Assembly (NCBI GenBank): GCA_029204225.1
Contig: CM055092.1
Location: 46,813,486-46,877,485 of the forward strand
Direction: 5' to 3'
Source: Diphasiastrum complanatum
Taxonomy: Eukaryota; Streptophyta; Lycopodiopsida; Lycopodiales; Lycopodiaceae
Length of the DNA: 64,000 nucleotides
Shown here: in pieces, positions 32,035 through 43,139 of the stretch
Layout: each line of letters begins with the position of its first letter
Numbering within the stretch: position 1 is the stretch's first letter
Made by a program: the position numbers and the translations under genes
The notes under the pieces: generated by a model
Databases searched by the model: none
Told to the model about the DNA's origin: nothing
Seen by the model: the letters and a program-made list of their open reading frames with translations, nothing else

Positions 32035-33976
32035 CTTCTATCCCAAGTATAAACTTTAGGAAGCCTAGATCTACCATCTTGAACTCACTAGATAAGTCAA
32101 CTTTTACTTTGCCTATGCCATCATCATCATTTCCTGTCATAATGATATCATCAACATAAAGAACCAAAATGATGATCTTTCCTTCATTACATTTGAAATA
32201 TAAAGAAGGTTCATAAGCACTTAGTACAAATCCAAGGGAATAGAGAAAATCATGCAACCTAGAGTACCAAGCTCTAGGTGCTTGCTTCAAGCCATATAGG
32301 CTCTTCCTTAAGTAGCACACCTTTTGCTCCTCACCAACCTTGATGAAGCCCTCGGGTTTCATCATGTAGATTTCCTCTTCTAAGAAGCCATTCAAGAAGG
32401 CATTTGTCACATCCATTTGGTAGAGATTCCATTTGAACAAAGTAGCAATGCAAATGATTAATCTAATAGTTACAAGCTTAGCTACAGGTGCAAATGTTTC
32501 TTCATAATCCAATCCTTTTATTTGAAGAAATCCCTTAGCAACAAGCCTAGCTTTGTATTCACTAATAGATCCATCTTGATTGTACTTAATTCTATAAATC
32601 CACTTACATGCAAGTGGTTTCTTTCCTCTTGGAAGATTTACAAGATTCCAAGTATGATTCTCTTCTAATGCATCATACTCTACTTGCATTGCATCTCTCC
32701 AAACTTTAGATTTACATGCTTCTTCAAAAGATGATGGTTCTTCAATCAATGTAGCTAAAAAAGAGTAAGAGGTAGAAGATGTAGAGCCTTCCTTTTGCTT
32801 TCCCTTGTCCACATAGGTAAGCCTTGAGGGCTCGGCCTTGCTCCTTGATGATCTTCTTGGCCCCTTTTGACTCGAATCCAAATCTCCATCCTCGAGTTTG
32901 TCATGATCCTCCTTGGGTTTGTCAAGATCCTCCTCGGATTTGTCAAGATCTTCAATGCACAATGGGTTAGATCCATTTGACAAGCTCTTAGCAAATTGTG
33001 ACTCATCAAAAAGTACATCCTTGCTTACCTTTACTTTCTTGGATGTAGGATCATATATCCTATATCCCTTGCTATTTTCTCCATAACCAACAAAGATTCC
33101 TTTGAAGGAGGTAGCATCTTCTTTCCTTCTAGTCTCCAAAGGAATGTGTACATAACAAGTACATCCAAAGATCTTAAAATCTTTTACATTGGATTTCTTA
33201 TCAAACAAGGTTTGATAAGGTGAGATCCCATCTATAGCACTACTAGGAAGTCTATTACACAAATAATTAGCACATGTTATGGCTTCTCCCCAAAATGAGA
33301 TGGGAAGTGATGCATCAAGCCTCAAGGACTTTGCACACTCACATAGACTCCTATTTTTCCTCTCGGCCACCCCATTTTGTTGAGGGGTGTAGGAACAAGT
33401 GTATTGTAACTTAATACCATTGATCTCACAAAAGTCTTTCATTTTATTGGAGGTGTACTCTCCTCCATTATCACATCTTAGTGCTTTGATAGAAGTACTA
33501 AGTTGTTTCTCTACTAGAGACTTGAACTTAAGGAAAGCTTCATAAACAAGACTTTTCTTTGATAGTAACTCAATCCATGTGAATCTAGTACAAGATCTTG
33601 ATGAAGATTTCTTGTAAGAAGATTTGTGTGACTTTGCAAGGCCACATGCCTCACACATTTTTCCACACTTCTTGAAAGTTCTTGGTAGGCCGAGAGCTAG
33701 TTCCTTGCTTGCCATTGACTCCATATATTGAAGATTAGGATGGCCTAATCTCTTATGCCAAAGCTCCACTTGAGTTAGCTCCTCCCTAGCCAAGTTCACA
33801 CTTTCACTTGCAACATTAGCATCCAACTTGAAAAGTCTACCTTGCTTAATGCCACTAGCTATGCACTTATCATTTTTCAAGATGGAACAAACTCCATTCT
33901 TGAAATGTACATCTAGTCCATTGTCCATTAATTGTCCTACACTAAGCAAGTTTCTTGAACTGGTAGGAACATACAA
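32035..33976 (-). pseudogene. Copia A integrase-reverse transcriptase
   Basis: A long open frame, interrupted only by the C insertion at its 3' end. In order it has LYVPTSSRNLLSVGQLMDNG; the integrase zinc finger (WHKRLGHPNLQYMESM...CEACGLAKSHKSS); then a jump from SSSRS to RFTWIELLSKK. This removes roughly 30 residues that normally hold the first catalytic Asp (xxHSDxCGP; junction near 33,588-33,596). The second Asp (ALRCDNGGEYTS) and the Glu (PQQNGVAERKNRSL) are present. RT follows complete: CKWIYRIKYNQDGS, ARLVAKGFLQIKGLDYEETF, YQMDVTNAFLNGFLEEEIYM, SLYGLKQAPRAWY, VLYVDDIIMTGND. The loss of catalytic Asp1 makes integrase inactive even without the insertion. Confidence 0.93.
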
Positions 33977-34038
33977 AACATTATCTAGATCTATCCTTTT
34001 AGATGTGCCTAAACAAAGAGGTATAGATCCTATGCCAT

Positions 34039-35076
34039 CTATCTTGCATGCTTGATCACTACAGTGTATATTGACTTCTTAGAGTCATTACAAGATAGAA
34101 GAGTAGAAAAATAATGCTTGTTAAAGGACATGTGGGAACTAGCCCCACTATCTATCCACCATGTGTCTTGACTTGAAGTTGGTGTAGATGCAACCATTAA
34201 GGATGTGTTGAATCCATCCTCATATTCTTCCTCTTGAGCAATGTTCCCTTGATCTCCTTTGGCTTGTTGATTCTTCTTCAAGTAGCATTCTGAGGCAAAG
34301 TGTCCTTTCTTTCGACAAAAGAAACACTTTAGTTTTGCCTTGTTCTTCACTTTGCCTTTGGAGGTAGATCCTCCATTCTTCATCTCGGCCTCCTTGCCTT
34401 GATTTTTCTTGAATGGATTTTGCTTTTTCTTGCCTTTAGATGTAAAGTTAGCTTTCTCCTCTCCTCCATTAAGTGACATGCTATCCATTCTTGTCTTGAG
34501 GTGTAGAAGCCTACTCTCCTCGACCACAAGAACATTGTGCAACTTTTCAATGGATGGAAGAGAGTCTTGAATGGCAAATGATTGGACTAAGTTGGTAAAC
34601 TCATCACTTAGACCATTCAAAATGATTCGTACTAGTTCTTGATCTTGGATCTTCTCTCCTATTACACTTAACTCCTTGTTAAGAGATTTGATCCTAAGAA
34701 CATACTCTTGTCCACTCTCTCCACTTCCTTTCATGATTTGGAAAACTTGATTTCTTAGCATGAGGATTCTTGAAGTATTGTTGGATTCATAAATGCTCTT
34801 TAATGAATCCCAAGCCTCTTTGAATGAGGTACAAGAAGACACCTCTTTCAAGAGGTCATTGCATACATTTAACTTTATGCAATGTAGAGCTAATCTTGCT
34901 CTCTTCTTGTATTTGGCTTGTTCTTGGGGAGTTTGAGGCTCTTCTTCTACTCCTTGAACTATGTCATATAGATCATGGATCACTAGGAGTGATTCCATTC
35001 TCACTTTCCAAATGGAATAATTTGTGGAAGTGAGTCTCTCACTTGATTCCATCAAATATCCACCCATGGATGACAT
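34039..35076 (-). pseudogene. Copia A Gag-protease
   Basis: It starts at ATG 35,076 (MSSMGGYLMESSERLTSTNY). The Gag blocks are IWKVRMESLLVIHDLYD, RARLALHCIKLNVCNDLL, FKEAWDSLKSIYES and QELVRIILNGLSDEFT. A basic linker follows, then the zinc knuckle CFFCRKKGHFASEC (about residues 248-261) and the protease WWIDSGASSHMSFNKHYF. The frame is lost about 15 residues later, near 34,060, through what looks like a single missing base. After that, the continuing sequence (SDQACKIDGIGSIPLC) runs in the frame of the integrase ORF. Confidence 0.93.
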
Positions 35077-35652
35077 TTTAGAATGAATGCTCTTTTAAAA
35101 GTCACAAAGATTTTTGAATTTTAAAAGATCTATGAAAAGGCCTAAGGCTTACTAGAATGCCTATAGGCTTGTCTCTATCAAACTAGCACACAAGCTTGAA
35201 TGATACTCAAAGATCTTACCAAAAATTTCTAGCTTTCACTCTCACAAAAAAATTGCTTTACACTTTTCTTAGAGATTTCATTTCAACTAAGGATCTGAAC
35301 AAATCAGCCTCTTAAGATCTGATCTTAGACTCTAAAAAGAAATGCTTCAATGATCCAAAACACTATTTGGTCATAGGCATTAGTTAGAATGAATCTAGAT
35401 CAATACTATGCTTCAAAAAGCACCAAAAATGAACTAGTATTGTGATTTTGGGACCAACAAACACAAAGTAGCTTGAATTGAAGGTTGCTGTACGGTTTCA
35501 CACGTGTGCATACACAGCCTCCAAGTCGTTTTTATCCAAATGATTACAAGCTATCACTCTAGAAGAACTCGCCCTCACTAGTATTGGCCAAAAAACAAAT
35601 TTTGCCGATGATCTTTACAAGATTTATGATTCAATGATCACTCTCTTACTTA
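35077..35652 (-). other. Leader of copia A
   Basis: Non-coding, AT-rich. It contains one TTTCACACGTGTG word near 35,497, matching those in the LTR. Confidence 0.7.
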
Positions 35653-35664
35653 GCTCTGATACCA
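35653..35664 (-). promoter_or_regulatory. Primer binding site of copia A
   Basis: TGGTATCAGAGC on the minus strand directly follows the 5' LTR end (TTTATCA). It is complementary to initiator tRNA-Met. Confidence 0.95.
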
Positions 35665-36528
35665 TGATAAATTTTACAGTTTTTAGGACAATAATGATTG
35701 TACTTTACAATCATAGAGAGTTATTGGTTGCTTAATCAATGAATCTATCAAGTTCTACACATTAGATCTTGATCTAGATTCACTACACTTGGATTTAAGC
35801 AAGAGCAATGGATCAACACATCATTTTTTTTAGTGAGAGCGGCTTCACACGTGTGGAGTACTGTCCACTGTACGGCCTTCACCTGAAACAACAAGTACAA
35901 TGATACTAGATAGCAATCATGCATAAAAATCACAAGACAAATGACTAGAAATCTCACAAAAGTGTAGAGTGCAAAAGTCTCATCAATTTTCTTAGCAAAA
36001 TGATGATCCTTTTATGGATCAAGTACATCCATGAGTCTGCTACAGTCCAGCAGGCCTTCACACGTGTGAAGAGTGCCACATCACTCAGATCTATCCATTT
36101 TATCCATCCTTGATCCTTATCCAATAGTTGACCTTCTAGAATATGACTAAAATCCAAAAAGCTAGTCTCCTAGAATATAGGAATATTCCGTACAAAATAG
36201 GATCTAAGGAAAATGGTCAACTCTTATCTTCTAGTACTCTATACACACGTGTGAACATCCACTTGCCATGTGGGAGCATTTACTCATGCACATGCAAGGA
36301 AAAGCTAATTTGTAGGTGACTAGTCAACTTGACTAATAACTAGTCATTTCATGTTCACACTAACTAGAATGATACAAAATCAATTTGGATATATACAAAC
36401 ATGAAAAGTACATACTTTCACACGTGGGAACAGTCTCCACACGTGTGAAATCATATCATCAACATATTCTAATGTTTGATCAATATTTACATGAACCAAT
36501 GTCAAGTGAGAAGTGACAATTTTCAACA
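35665..36528 (-). repeat. 5' LTR of copia A
   Basis: 864 bp, about 12 substitutions from the left copy and no length change. It contains the same five CACGTG cores. Confidence 0.95.
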
Positions 36529-36533
36529 CCATT

Positions 36534-37260
36534 GATATGTTGTTCGTCAAAAGTGGATGAGCTTGGACCTTCAATGGGAATAGTCGACTGAGGAACCTCG
36601 AAGTTCAATATATCGGACGAGTCAGACAAGTTGGCTACATGGGCTTTGCCTTTTCCTTTGAGGTCGATAAACTAATTTTCGATAAAGATGACATCCCGGC
36701 TAGTGAATATCTTCAACTCAATGGGAACGAACAACTTGTAAGCTTGATCTGAAGTAGTATAGCTGATGAAAATACATTTGATACTCTAAAAGTCGAGCTT
36801 CTTCTTGAGATCATGAGGAATCTACGCATAAGCACTACATCAAAAAACTCATAAGTTTGATAAAGAAGGTTTGGTACCTGTCCAAAATTCGAATGGTGTT
36901 TTGTCTAAGAGACCTTTAGTAGAACATATGTTCTAAATATAGTTGTTGTTGATACAGCTTCAGCCCAGAAGGACTTCGAAAGTGACACATGTGATAACAT
37001 GCAATTTGCCAATTTGACTAAGGTTCTGTTCTTTCTCTCAACAAGACCATTTGACTAAGGTGAATAGGAGGTATTATATTGTTGTTCAATGTCGTTGTTA
37101 GGGCAGTACTCCTTAGATTTAGTGGAGATATATTCTCCCCCATTGTCGTCCCTCGTTTTCGGACCTCAGTGCTTTGATTCGTTTGTCAGTTCGATTTTCT
37201 GCATGCTCTTTGAATTTTCTGAACTTGATGAAAGCCTCTTTCTTGAATGTGGTTGTGGAT
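36534..37260 (-). pseudogene. Copia B integrase fragment
   Basis: On the minus strand, broken frames give FIKFRKFKEHAENRTDKRIKAL, the RSENEG remnant of the second catalytic block, NRTL-like sequence, CSAYAxIPHDLKKKLDF, then LFVPIELKIFTSRDVIF and the linker ending STFDEQHI. This is the rear half of a copia integrase. The CCATT duplication shows that it was continuous with the fragment ending at 24,746 before A inserted. Its upstream end meets a gypsy LTR at about 37,260. Confidence 0.8.
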
Positions 37261-37261
37261 T

Positions 37262-37930
37262 AGTTGTGGAATAGATTAAATTTCCTGCTTTCTTTCATTT
37301 TTGCAATGTGGATTAGATTGGAATAGATTTCTTGTTCTTGTTTAAAGTAGATTTTAGCACTCAAGTAAACTAAATAGGCTAAATTTGTGGTGGAAATCTT
37401 GCGTATTCTCTTACAATCCAGTTCTTGATATTCTTAGGCTATCCAAAACTCAAGAGATGGGTGTTTCTTGATATTTGGATTGTTATTGTACTGATAGATA
37501 ATTAGTTTCTTGTTTCTTGTTTCAGATATGTAGATTAATCTTAGCGCATTGTTGTTTACTAATGTTTAGAGTTAGATAGAAGCAAGAACCGTATGGTTAT
37601 TCACCTGTATTGCACATAGATATGTTGGTGAATGGTTTTCAGTTGCATGTGTAATTTGTGTGCATGTATATGGAGTGAACAAATCTTGAGCATCCCACTG
37701 ACAGGCTGAGAAACATACTAATATATTTGTCTGACCTAGCTTAACCAAGAAGATAACGTCTAACGAAGCCAACCACCTGGGACGGGCAGAAACACTCGGT
37801 TTCCAGAGATAAGAAAATAAAAAAAAGACCGAAAACAATTGTGTTCACAGATTCTCAGTAGGAATTTGTGGACATTTGGCACCATTTCCACCAATACACA
37901 GACACACACAACCACAAATCCAAACTATCT
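37262..37930 (+). repeat. LTR fragment, G2 family, plus orientation
   Basis: It matches 50,010-50,480 (shared 'gtggattagattgg', 'actaaataggct', 'ccagttcttgatattctt'). The reverse complement of 62,160-62,280 also matches it ('aagaagataacgtcta', 'gccaaccacctgggacggg', 'gaacacaattgt'). Its start is missing, being replaced by copia B. Confidence 0.75.
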
Positions 37931-37969
37931 GTGTTAGCAAACATGTTCTTGAAGTCTCACGCGCTTCAT

Positions 37970-38835
37970 CTCAACTGAGTCCATCACTCTGGTCTCGACC
38001 AACTTTCTAGCTCCGTTCTCAACTGAGTCTTCACATTCCGCACCTGGCCGAGCCCCATGACTTACGATCGAGCCGAGTCCATATTCAATTTTTGATCGAC
38101 TTTCTAAGTTCAAAACTCAACCGAGTCTTTTCGTTAACATCTCAACTGAGTCTTTTCATTTAGATCTCGACCAAGTCTCTCATTAGGATCTCGACCGAGT
38201 CTCTTGTTAGAATCTCAACCGAGTCTCTCGTTAGAATCTCGACCGAGTCTCGACCAAGCCTTTTCGTTAAGATCTCAACCAACGATCTCATTAAGATCTC
38301 AACCAAATATCTCTACTTCAAGTCTTGACCGAACCTTTCAGTTTGATCTCGACCGACGATCTCCACCGAACCTTTCAGTCCAATCTCAACCGAAACCTTT
38401 CAATCCGATCTCGACCAAATTTTTTCAGTCCAATATCGACTGAATTTTTCAGTCCATTCTTGATTGACTATTGCTATCAAATCTTAACCGAAGGCATAAC
38501 TTAGATCTCAACCAAGTACTCTATTAAGATCTTGACCGAGTCTCTCAATTAAGATCTCGACCGAGTCTCTTAGTTAAGATCTCTGCCGAGTCTCTCCATT
38601 AAAATCTCAACCGAATATCCTATTGAGATCTTAGCCGAATATCTCACTCAGATCTCGACCGCAAATCTCTCTTTCAAGTTTCGACTAAACCTTTTAGTCT
38701 GATCTCAACCAAGCATTTCAGTCAGATCTCGACCGAATTTTTTAGTCCATTCTCGACCGAGTATTTCTCTCAGATCTTGACCGAATCCATCACTCAGATC
38801 TCAACCGAGTCTTTACAGTGTCATCGATCGAACCA
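37970..38835. repeat. Degenerate GATCTCGACCGAGTCTCT motif array
   Basis: About 35-40 imperfect copies of an 18-24-bp unit, consensus (T)AAGATCTC(G/A)ACCGAGTCT with variants such as CCAATCTCGACCGAATTT. The array is continuous over some 860 bp. Downstream at 38,917-38,955 are two TATATATA words, and a gypsy gag begins at about 39,057. The array shares the core CGAGTC with the 2.4-3.2 kb array. The only open frame through it (38,204-38,443) is a repeat artefact. Confidence 0.92.
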
Positions 38836-39056
38836 CTAGCCAATGGCCACAACTATCAGCTAAGTCCTTTTGCAATACCACCACATTGAATATTGTGTCA
38901 TTTGGATATATACAGATCACTATACTCTGATATATATACCTTGATATATATTAATCCAGAGTGCAAAAAGAAAAAACAAAAAACAACAACAAAACAAACA
39001 CACAACAAGAGTCCAAGAAGCCCAAATACCCAATCCTAAGGTACTCTAGACTTTCG

Positions 39057-39915
39057 ACATGGATCGTCCTTACGATCCGAATTCCACATAGGACTATCCA
39101 CCAGAGATCGTATCTCCTTCAACGGAACAAGCTAGATATAAGAGGTACTCTCGTATGAAATCACAAATCCATGAGCCATCCACAAACCCTTTCGAGAGAT
39201 GGGAGACTATGCGAGCTGAAGTTGCATACAATCGACTACAATTTCATGCTGTTGAGTCCTCTCATGCAAGAGCTCACTTAAATGGGGCTTTTGCCAATCA
39301 CGGTGCTCAAACTGAATAATGCACACCCAAGTTAGACCTTCCTAAGTACGATGGAAATTCCGATCCTCAAATATTTCTCCGTGTCTTTGAGAATGCTTGT
39401 GATGTCTATGGTGAGACATCTCTAGAAGCAATGGTACAACTCTTCTCAATGACCATGATCGATCAAGCACAAGAATGGTTCTTCAACCTGGATCGTGAAG
39501 ATAAACGAGATTGGTCACTCTTGAAAGAAGCCTTCATCAAGCATTTCAAATTGTTTCGTTTAATTGAGAGTCCATTTGTCAAATTAAGCAATATCATAAT
39601 GACAAAAGATGAAAAAGTATGTGACTATATTGAAAGACTTAAACGATTAAAAAGTTAGATACAAGAATAGCCCACAGAGTCCATGCTCATCATCTGGTTC
39701 CTAGTTGGACTCCCGAGATGGATCATACTTGAACTTCAATCTAATGATGAATACACATCATTAAAACAAGCCATGTTTGACGCTATCTGAGAAGAAGATG
39801 AGGGATCAGATGTTGATGAACCTCGAGAATGGAGAGCACACTGTGTTGTCCATGACTCTAGCCATGACTCTAGACCAAATGAAGAAACTCAAGAACAACT
39901 CTGAAAAACTGAGTT
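39057..39915 (+). pseudogene. Ty3/gypsy Gag fragment (G2-type)
   Basis: It begins at ATG 39,059 (MDRPYDPNS). After frame breaks it carries PKLDLPKYDGNSDPQIFLRVFE, the Gag core SMTMIDQAQEWFFNLDRED, WSLLKEAFIKHFKLFRLIES, and KVCDYIERLKRL, then a glutamate/asparagine-rich part (EEDEGSDVDEPREW). That last part resembles 47,505-47,580. It ends near 39,915, where an LTR with an Asp-type primer site begins. There is no zinc knuckle or Pol. Confidence 0.75.
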
Positions 39916-39922
39916 TGCTAAT

Positions 39923-40219
39923 TGTTGGATCTGATTGTTATTGGGATTGCATGTTTTTATACTTTTTATGAGGGATAAAGGGAGAGAGAAAAATAATAAG
40001 CTATCTTCATTGTGGTTCTAGTGTTAGTGGATGTAGTGTTAATGTTTGGAGTTAAGGGATATTAGAGTTAAATGTGAATCTTCCATTCATGTTGAAATCT
40101 GAACTATATTATCGCTCTCATGGGAACGAATCTATGCGTGACAACTAACTTCATCTCCTCGATGCTAGATTGATTAGATCTTGGGTTGAGGATAGGCAAG
40201 GAAAGAAAGCCCCACTACA
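39923..40219 (+). repeat. Probable 5' LTR (short or truncated) of a Tat/Athila-like gypsy element
   Basis: It starts TGTTGGATCTG directly after the broken gag and ends CCCACTACA two bases before a primer binding site. Only the primer site and the TG/CA ends support it. The LTR at 42,342 does not match, so it is not its partner. Confidence 0.5.
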
Positions 40220-40223
40220 ATTT

Positions 40224-40241
40224 TGGTGCCATTGCCGGGGA
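40224..40241 (+). promoter_or_regulatory. Gypsy primer binding site, tRNA-Asp type
   Basis: TGGTGCCATTGCCGGGGA differs from the well-known Athila/Tat site TGGCGCCGTTGCCGGGGA at two positions. Confidence 0.85.
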
Positions 40242-41314
40242 GCTACGCGAATTTTTTAGTTTGAAGCATGTTTCTTGGATGGTTAGCTTGCATTAAGAAT
40301 GTTGTTGTGGCATGAATAGTTTTAAATCTGCATTTAGGGTTAGTTTGGGAGTGATTTTGCTTGATTTGAGTGGATTTGCTTGTTTGAAATCTAATCTGAT
40401 TGTGGAAAAAGGAAAGCTATTCAGATCACCAATCTTAAGATCCATTTGGATTTGAGATATTAGAAAAAACAATGTCAAATCCCTTTAGTTTGAAGGACGA
40501 ACAATTCTTTCTAACAGATTTTCAGAAACATCAGAAAAACCATAAAAAAACACCAAAAAATCACCAAAACTCTAAAAATACAGAAAAAGAACCTTCGCTC
40601 AATTCACTGTGCATAGGTGTGATTCAGATCTATCTATTGCCAGGTCAACAAAGAATAATACTAGAAATAGAAGGTTTTGCAGAAGATCAGTTGTCATATT
40701 ATCATATTTTTGCCAAAAAAGTCTCTTTTTTGCAAAAATACCAGTATTAGTCTTGATTCTTTGCCGAGTTTTCAGATCATTTTATTTATTAATAAAATAC
40801 TATTTTTCAGTTCGACGAACATTCTCCCTATCCAAATCATAGAAAATCTTTATTTTTACCCTCGCCAAATTACAGAAACTATGTTTTTGTGTTCCAGAAA
40901 CCTTCATCGGTTTTATCCTAATTTTATTTGTGTCAGATTCTGAGTTTGAGAGTTCGACGAAGGTTATTTCCATAGAAATTGTCAGAAAAACCTGATCACA
41001 TAATTTTTACCAAAAATAACACTGTTGAACCTTTGTCGAGTGAATCTTCGCCTAGGAATGCTTCGTCAGTTCTATTTTTAGATTTCGATTTTCCAAATTA
41101 AATCCTTGTCAAATTTTGGGTCAAATTTGATACAGTCTGATTTTGATTCTGAGAATCTTTTGTTTTTGAGAAGTATCAATTGGTTGAATGTCAGAATCTA
41201 TTTTATGATATAGGAATTTGATTTTTGTCAAGTGGAAGAGATCTAGCATATCTGATCTGAGATAGTTTTGATCAAAAATCTAGATACAATCTCATTGTCT
41301 ACTTGATTTAATCT
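40242..41314 (+). other. Leader before a gypsy gag
   Basis: About 1.07 kb of AT-rich, non-coding sequence lies between the primer site and the gag start. Several small overlapping frames at 40.47-40.94 kb have no recognisable content. Confidence 0.5.
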
Positions 41315-41668
41315 ATGAAAATGGCTGATCCTGGAGCTGTTCTTGGAGGTGCTCCTCAGGAAGTCAATCCAATTATTGTTAGAGCACCCTGTTTGGATCT
41401 ACCCAAATACAATGGATTAACAGATCCAGTTCGATTTCTTCAGATCTATTCTGAATCTTGTGAAGTCTATGGCAAAATGTTTTCCCAAGATAAACTTAAG
41501 CTTTTTCCTATGGCCTTAACAGGCGTAGCACAAGATTGGTACTATAATCAAGATGAAACTGAGTGTACAGATTGGGAGACTGTTAAAAGAGCCCTTATCA
41601 CACGAATCAAACCTCAGAAGTTTATGGAAGACCCTTTTCTACTTTTAAGTAAAATTAAGAAGCAGTGA
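41315..41668 (+). pseudogene. Ty3/gypsy Gag fragment (Tat/Athila-like)
   Basis: 117 codons starting MKMADPGAVLGGAPQEV. They contain PCLDLPKYNGLTDPVRFLQ, the core KLKLFPMALTGVAQDWYYN, and WETVKRALITRIKPQKF. A stop follows LSKIKKQ. This is the N-terminal half of a Gag; no zinc knuckle follows in frame. Confidence 0.8.
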
Positions 41669-41690
41669 AACTCCTGGATCCACAACCCCT

Positions 41691-42336
41691 TTGGCGTCAT
41701 CAGCTCTTCCTGCAGAGCAAAACCTCCATGGCACGGTATCTCGAAGCACCCTCCTACATGCGTACAAATCCATATTATTATCCGGTAGTGAGGCGAGAAC
41801 CATTTCCTACCACCAAGGTCAAGAAAAAGATATTTTGGCCCAAGCTCACAGGTGTATTCTAGCAACTGCCATGTATTCTACCAGAAGCACCAACTCCCAT
41901 GTATTCTACCAAAAGTACCATGGCAACCCTGATCGCGACGTTAGATATTTTGCAGACAATTGCAGCCTGGTATCATTTCTAGCAGAACTCAAGGGTTTTT
42001 TGGGGTTACCCCAAATAGCCATTGATATCAATAAACAACTACGCACGCAAGATGACCACATCAGCGTAGCAAGGCTTTATTATCGTGACGCCCTTACTTC
42101 GGCCCTGCACGTTGATATGGTAGAGCTATGAAAAACACATAGTTTTCTACAGGGTATGTTCCATTACTACAAACCCATGCCCTTCCTAAACAAATTGCGG
42201 TGGCAAATGATAGAGGGCATCAACAACAAAATAATTTACCAATCCCGCCAGCAACAGTCTCACCTCCAAGAAGCGCAAAAGATCCAGGACAAAAAGGCTT
42301 CGATTGGTGTGGGAACACCAATCCAATAAGGAGGGG
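41691..42336 (+). pseudogene. Unidentified retroelement internal ORF remnant
   Basis: A 146-codon frame (41,691-42,131) with DRDVRYFADNCSLVSFLAEL, GLPQIAIDINKQL and VARLYYRDALTSALHVDM, followed to 42,336 by a shifted frame. I recognise no Pol domain. It lies directly upstream of a polypurine tract and 3' LTR, so it occupies the 3' end of an element's internal region. Confidence 0.4.
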
Positions 42337-42341
42337 GATAA
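42325..42341 (+). promoter_or_regulatory. Polypurine tract before a gypsy 3' LTR
   Basis: AATAAGGAGGGGGATAA immediately precedes the TGTTAACAAC start of the LTR. The inverted copy at 9,073 has the same arrangement. Confidence 0.8.
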
Positions 42342-43070
42342 TGTTAACAACTATGCAATGTTAACAACTATGCTAACACAGAGAAAATAAAAAGAAAAGT
42401 CCGTGGCATGTTTTTTGTAAGTCCACATATGAGTATCTGTCAATAAACTTCAACCATGGCATGTGTTTTGTAAGTCCATGAGTAGAAGCTTAAAATAATA
42501 ATAAACTTAGACTTAGAACTTAAACTTAGAATCCTTAAGCTTAGAAATATTTGTCTTAAGTTTTCCTAAGTTAGAAACTTTGAAGTTCTAAATCCTAAGT
42601 TAGAAGTTTTGGAATGGCTAGAAATAAATTAGTCTCATAAGTTAGTGGATACTTATGGAAGACCCTCCTTGCCATAAAAGGAGAGGTATTTGCCATGTAA
42701 ACAACACTTTTGAGATTAAGCTATCAAATTCCCTATTTTGAGACTATCTCTCAATTTCACTTGTGTTCCCTTTGGGAAGGTGCACAACTTGAGGGAAGGT
42801 GCTCGGGCGTCCTCTTGCCTCCTCCTCATCGATTATATTGTGGCATGTATTTTGTTGTGTGATTATTAGTTAGCCGCAATCTTTCATTTCCATTCCCCTT
42901 GGGAGTTAATTTAGGATTTAGTTAACCACCTTGCTAGTTGGGTAAGCCTTAGTGAGGTCTTGTTATTTGTCATTTTTAGATAGTTCATTCCATTATGAGC
43001 ACTAGTTGGGTAAGCCTTAGTGCTTTCATCATTGTTCTTATTATCGCATTTCTATTTGAAGCCTGGTAGA
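42342..43070 (+). repeat. Gypsy-type 3' LTR, plus orientation
   Basis: It begins TGTTAACAACTATGC, with those 15-20 bases duplicated once, and is the inverted partner of 8,370-9,072. Both contain paired 'actagttgggtaagcctta' words and 'gggaaggtgctcgggc'-like sequence. The exact end is not fixed; telomere-like repeats begin shortly after. Confidence 0.8.
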
Positions 43071-43139
43071 AACTTAAAAAGTGGACGATCCTCTCTGTAC
43101 TACACCGCATCGTTAGTAGATCTAGTCAACACGCACAAA

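Larger units (their letters stand above)
24747..36533 (-). mobile_element. Copia element A with LTRs and target duplication, split by element C
   Basis: It is delimited by 864-bp LTRs at 24,752-25,615 and 35,665-36,528 and flanked by a perfect 5-bp target duplication, CCATT (24,747-24,751 and 36,529-36,533). On the minus strand the order is LTR, tRNA-Met primer site, leader, gag, protease, integrase, RT, (element C insert), RNase H, polypurine tract, LTR. About 12 differences separate the two LTRs, near 98.6% identity. The coding region has one frameshift between protease and integrase and a deletion in the integrase, so it is not autonomous now. It inserted into older copia B. Confidence 0.95.

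Noticed and set aside
37970-38835. CRISPR-like reading of the short repeat arrays
   Set aside because: Units are degenerate, without constant repeats or unique spacers of fixed length, and the DNA is plant nuclear.
40472-40943. Three overlapping plus-strand ORFs of 77-92 codons
   Set aside because: Mutually overlapping frames in AT-rich leader sequence without recognisable motifs.
39923-43070. One complete gypsy element from the Asp-type primer site to the 3' LTR at 42.3 kb
   Set aside because: The sequence before the primer site does not match the end of the LTR at 42,342-43,070, so the two ends are not shown to belong together.
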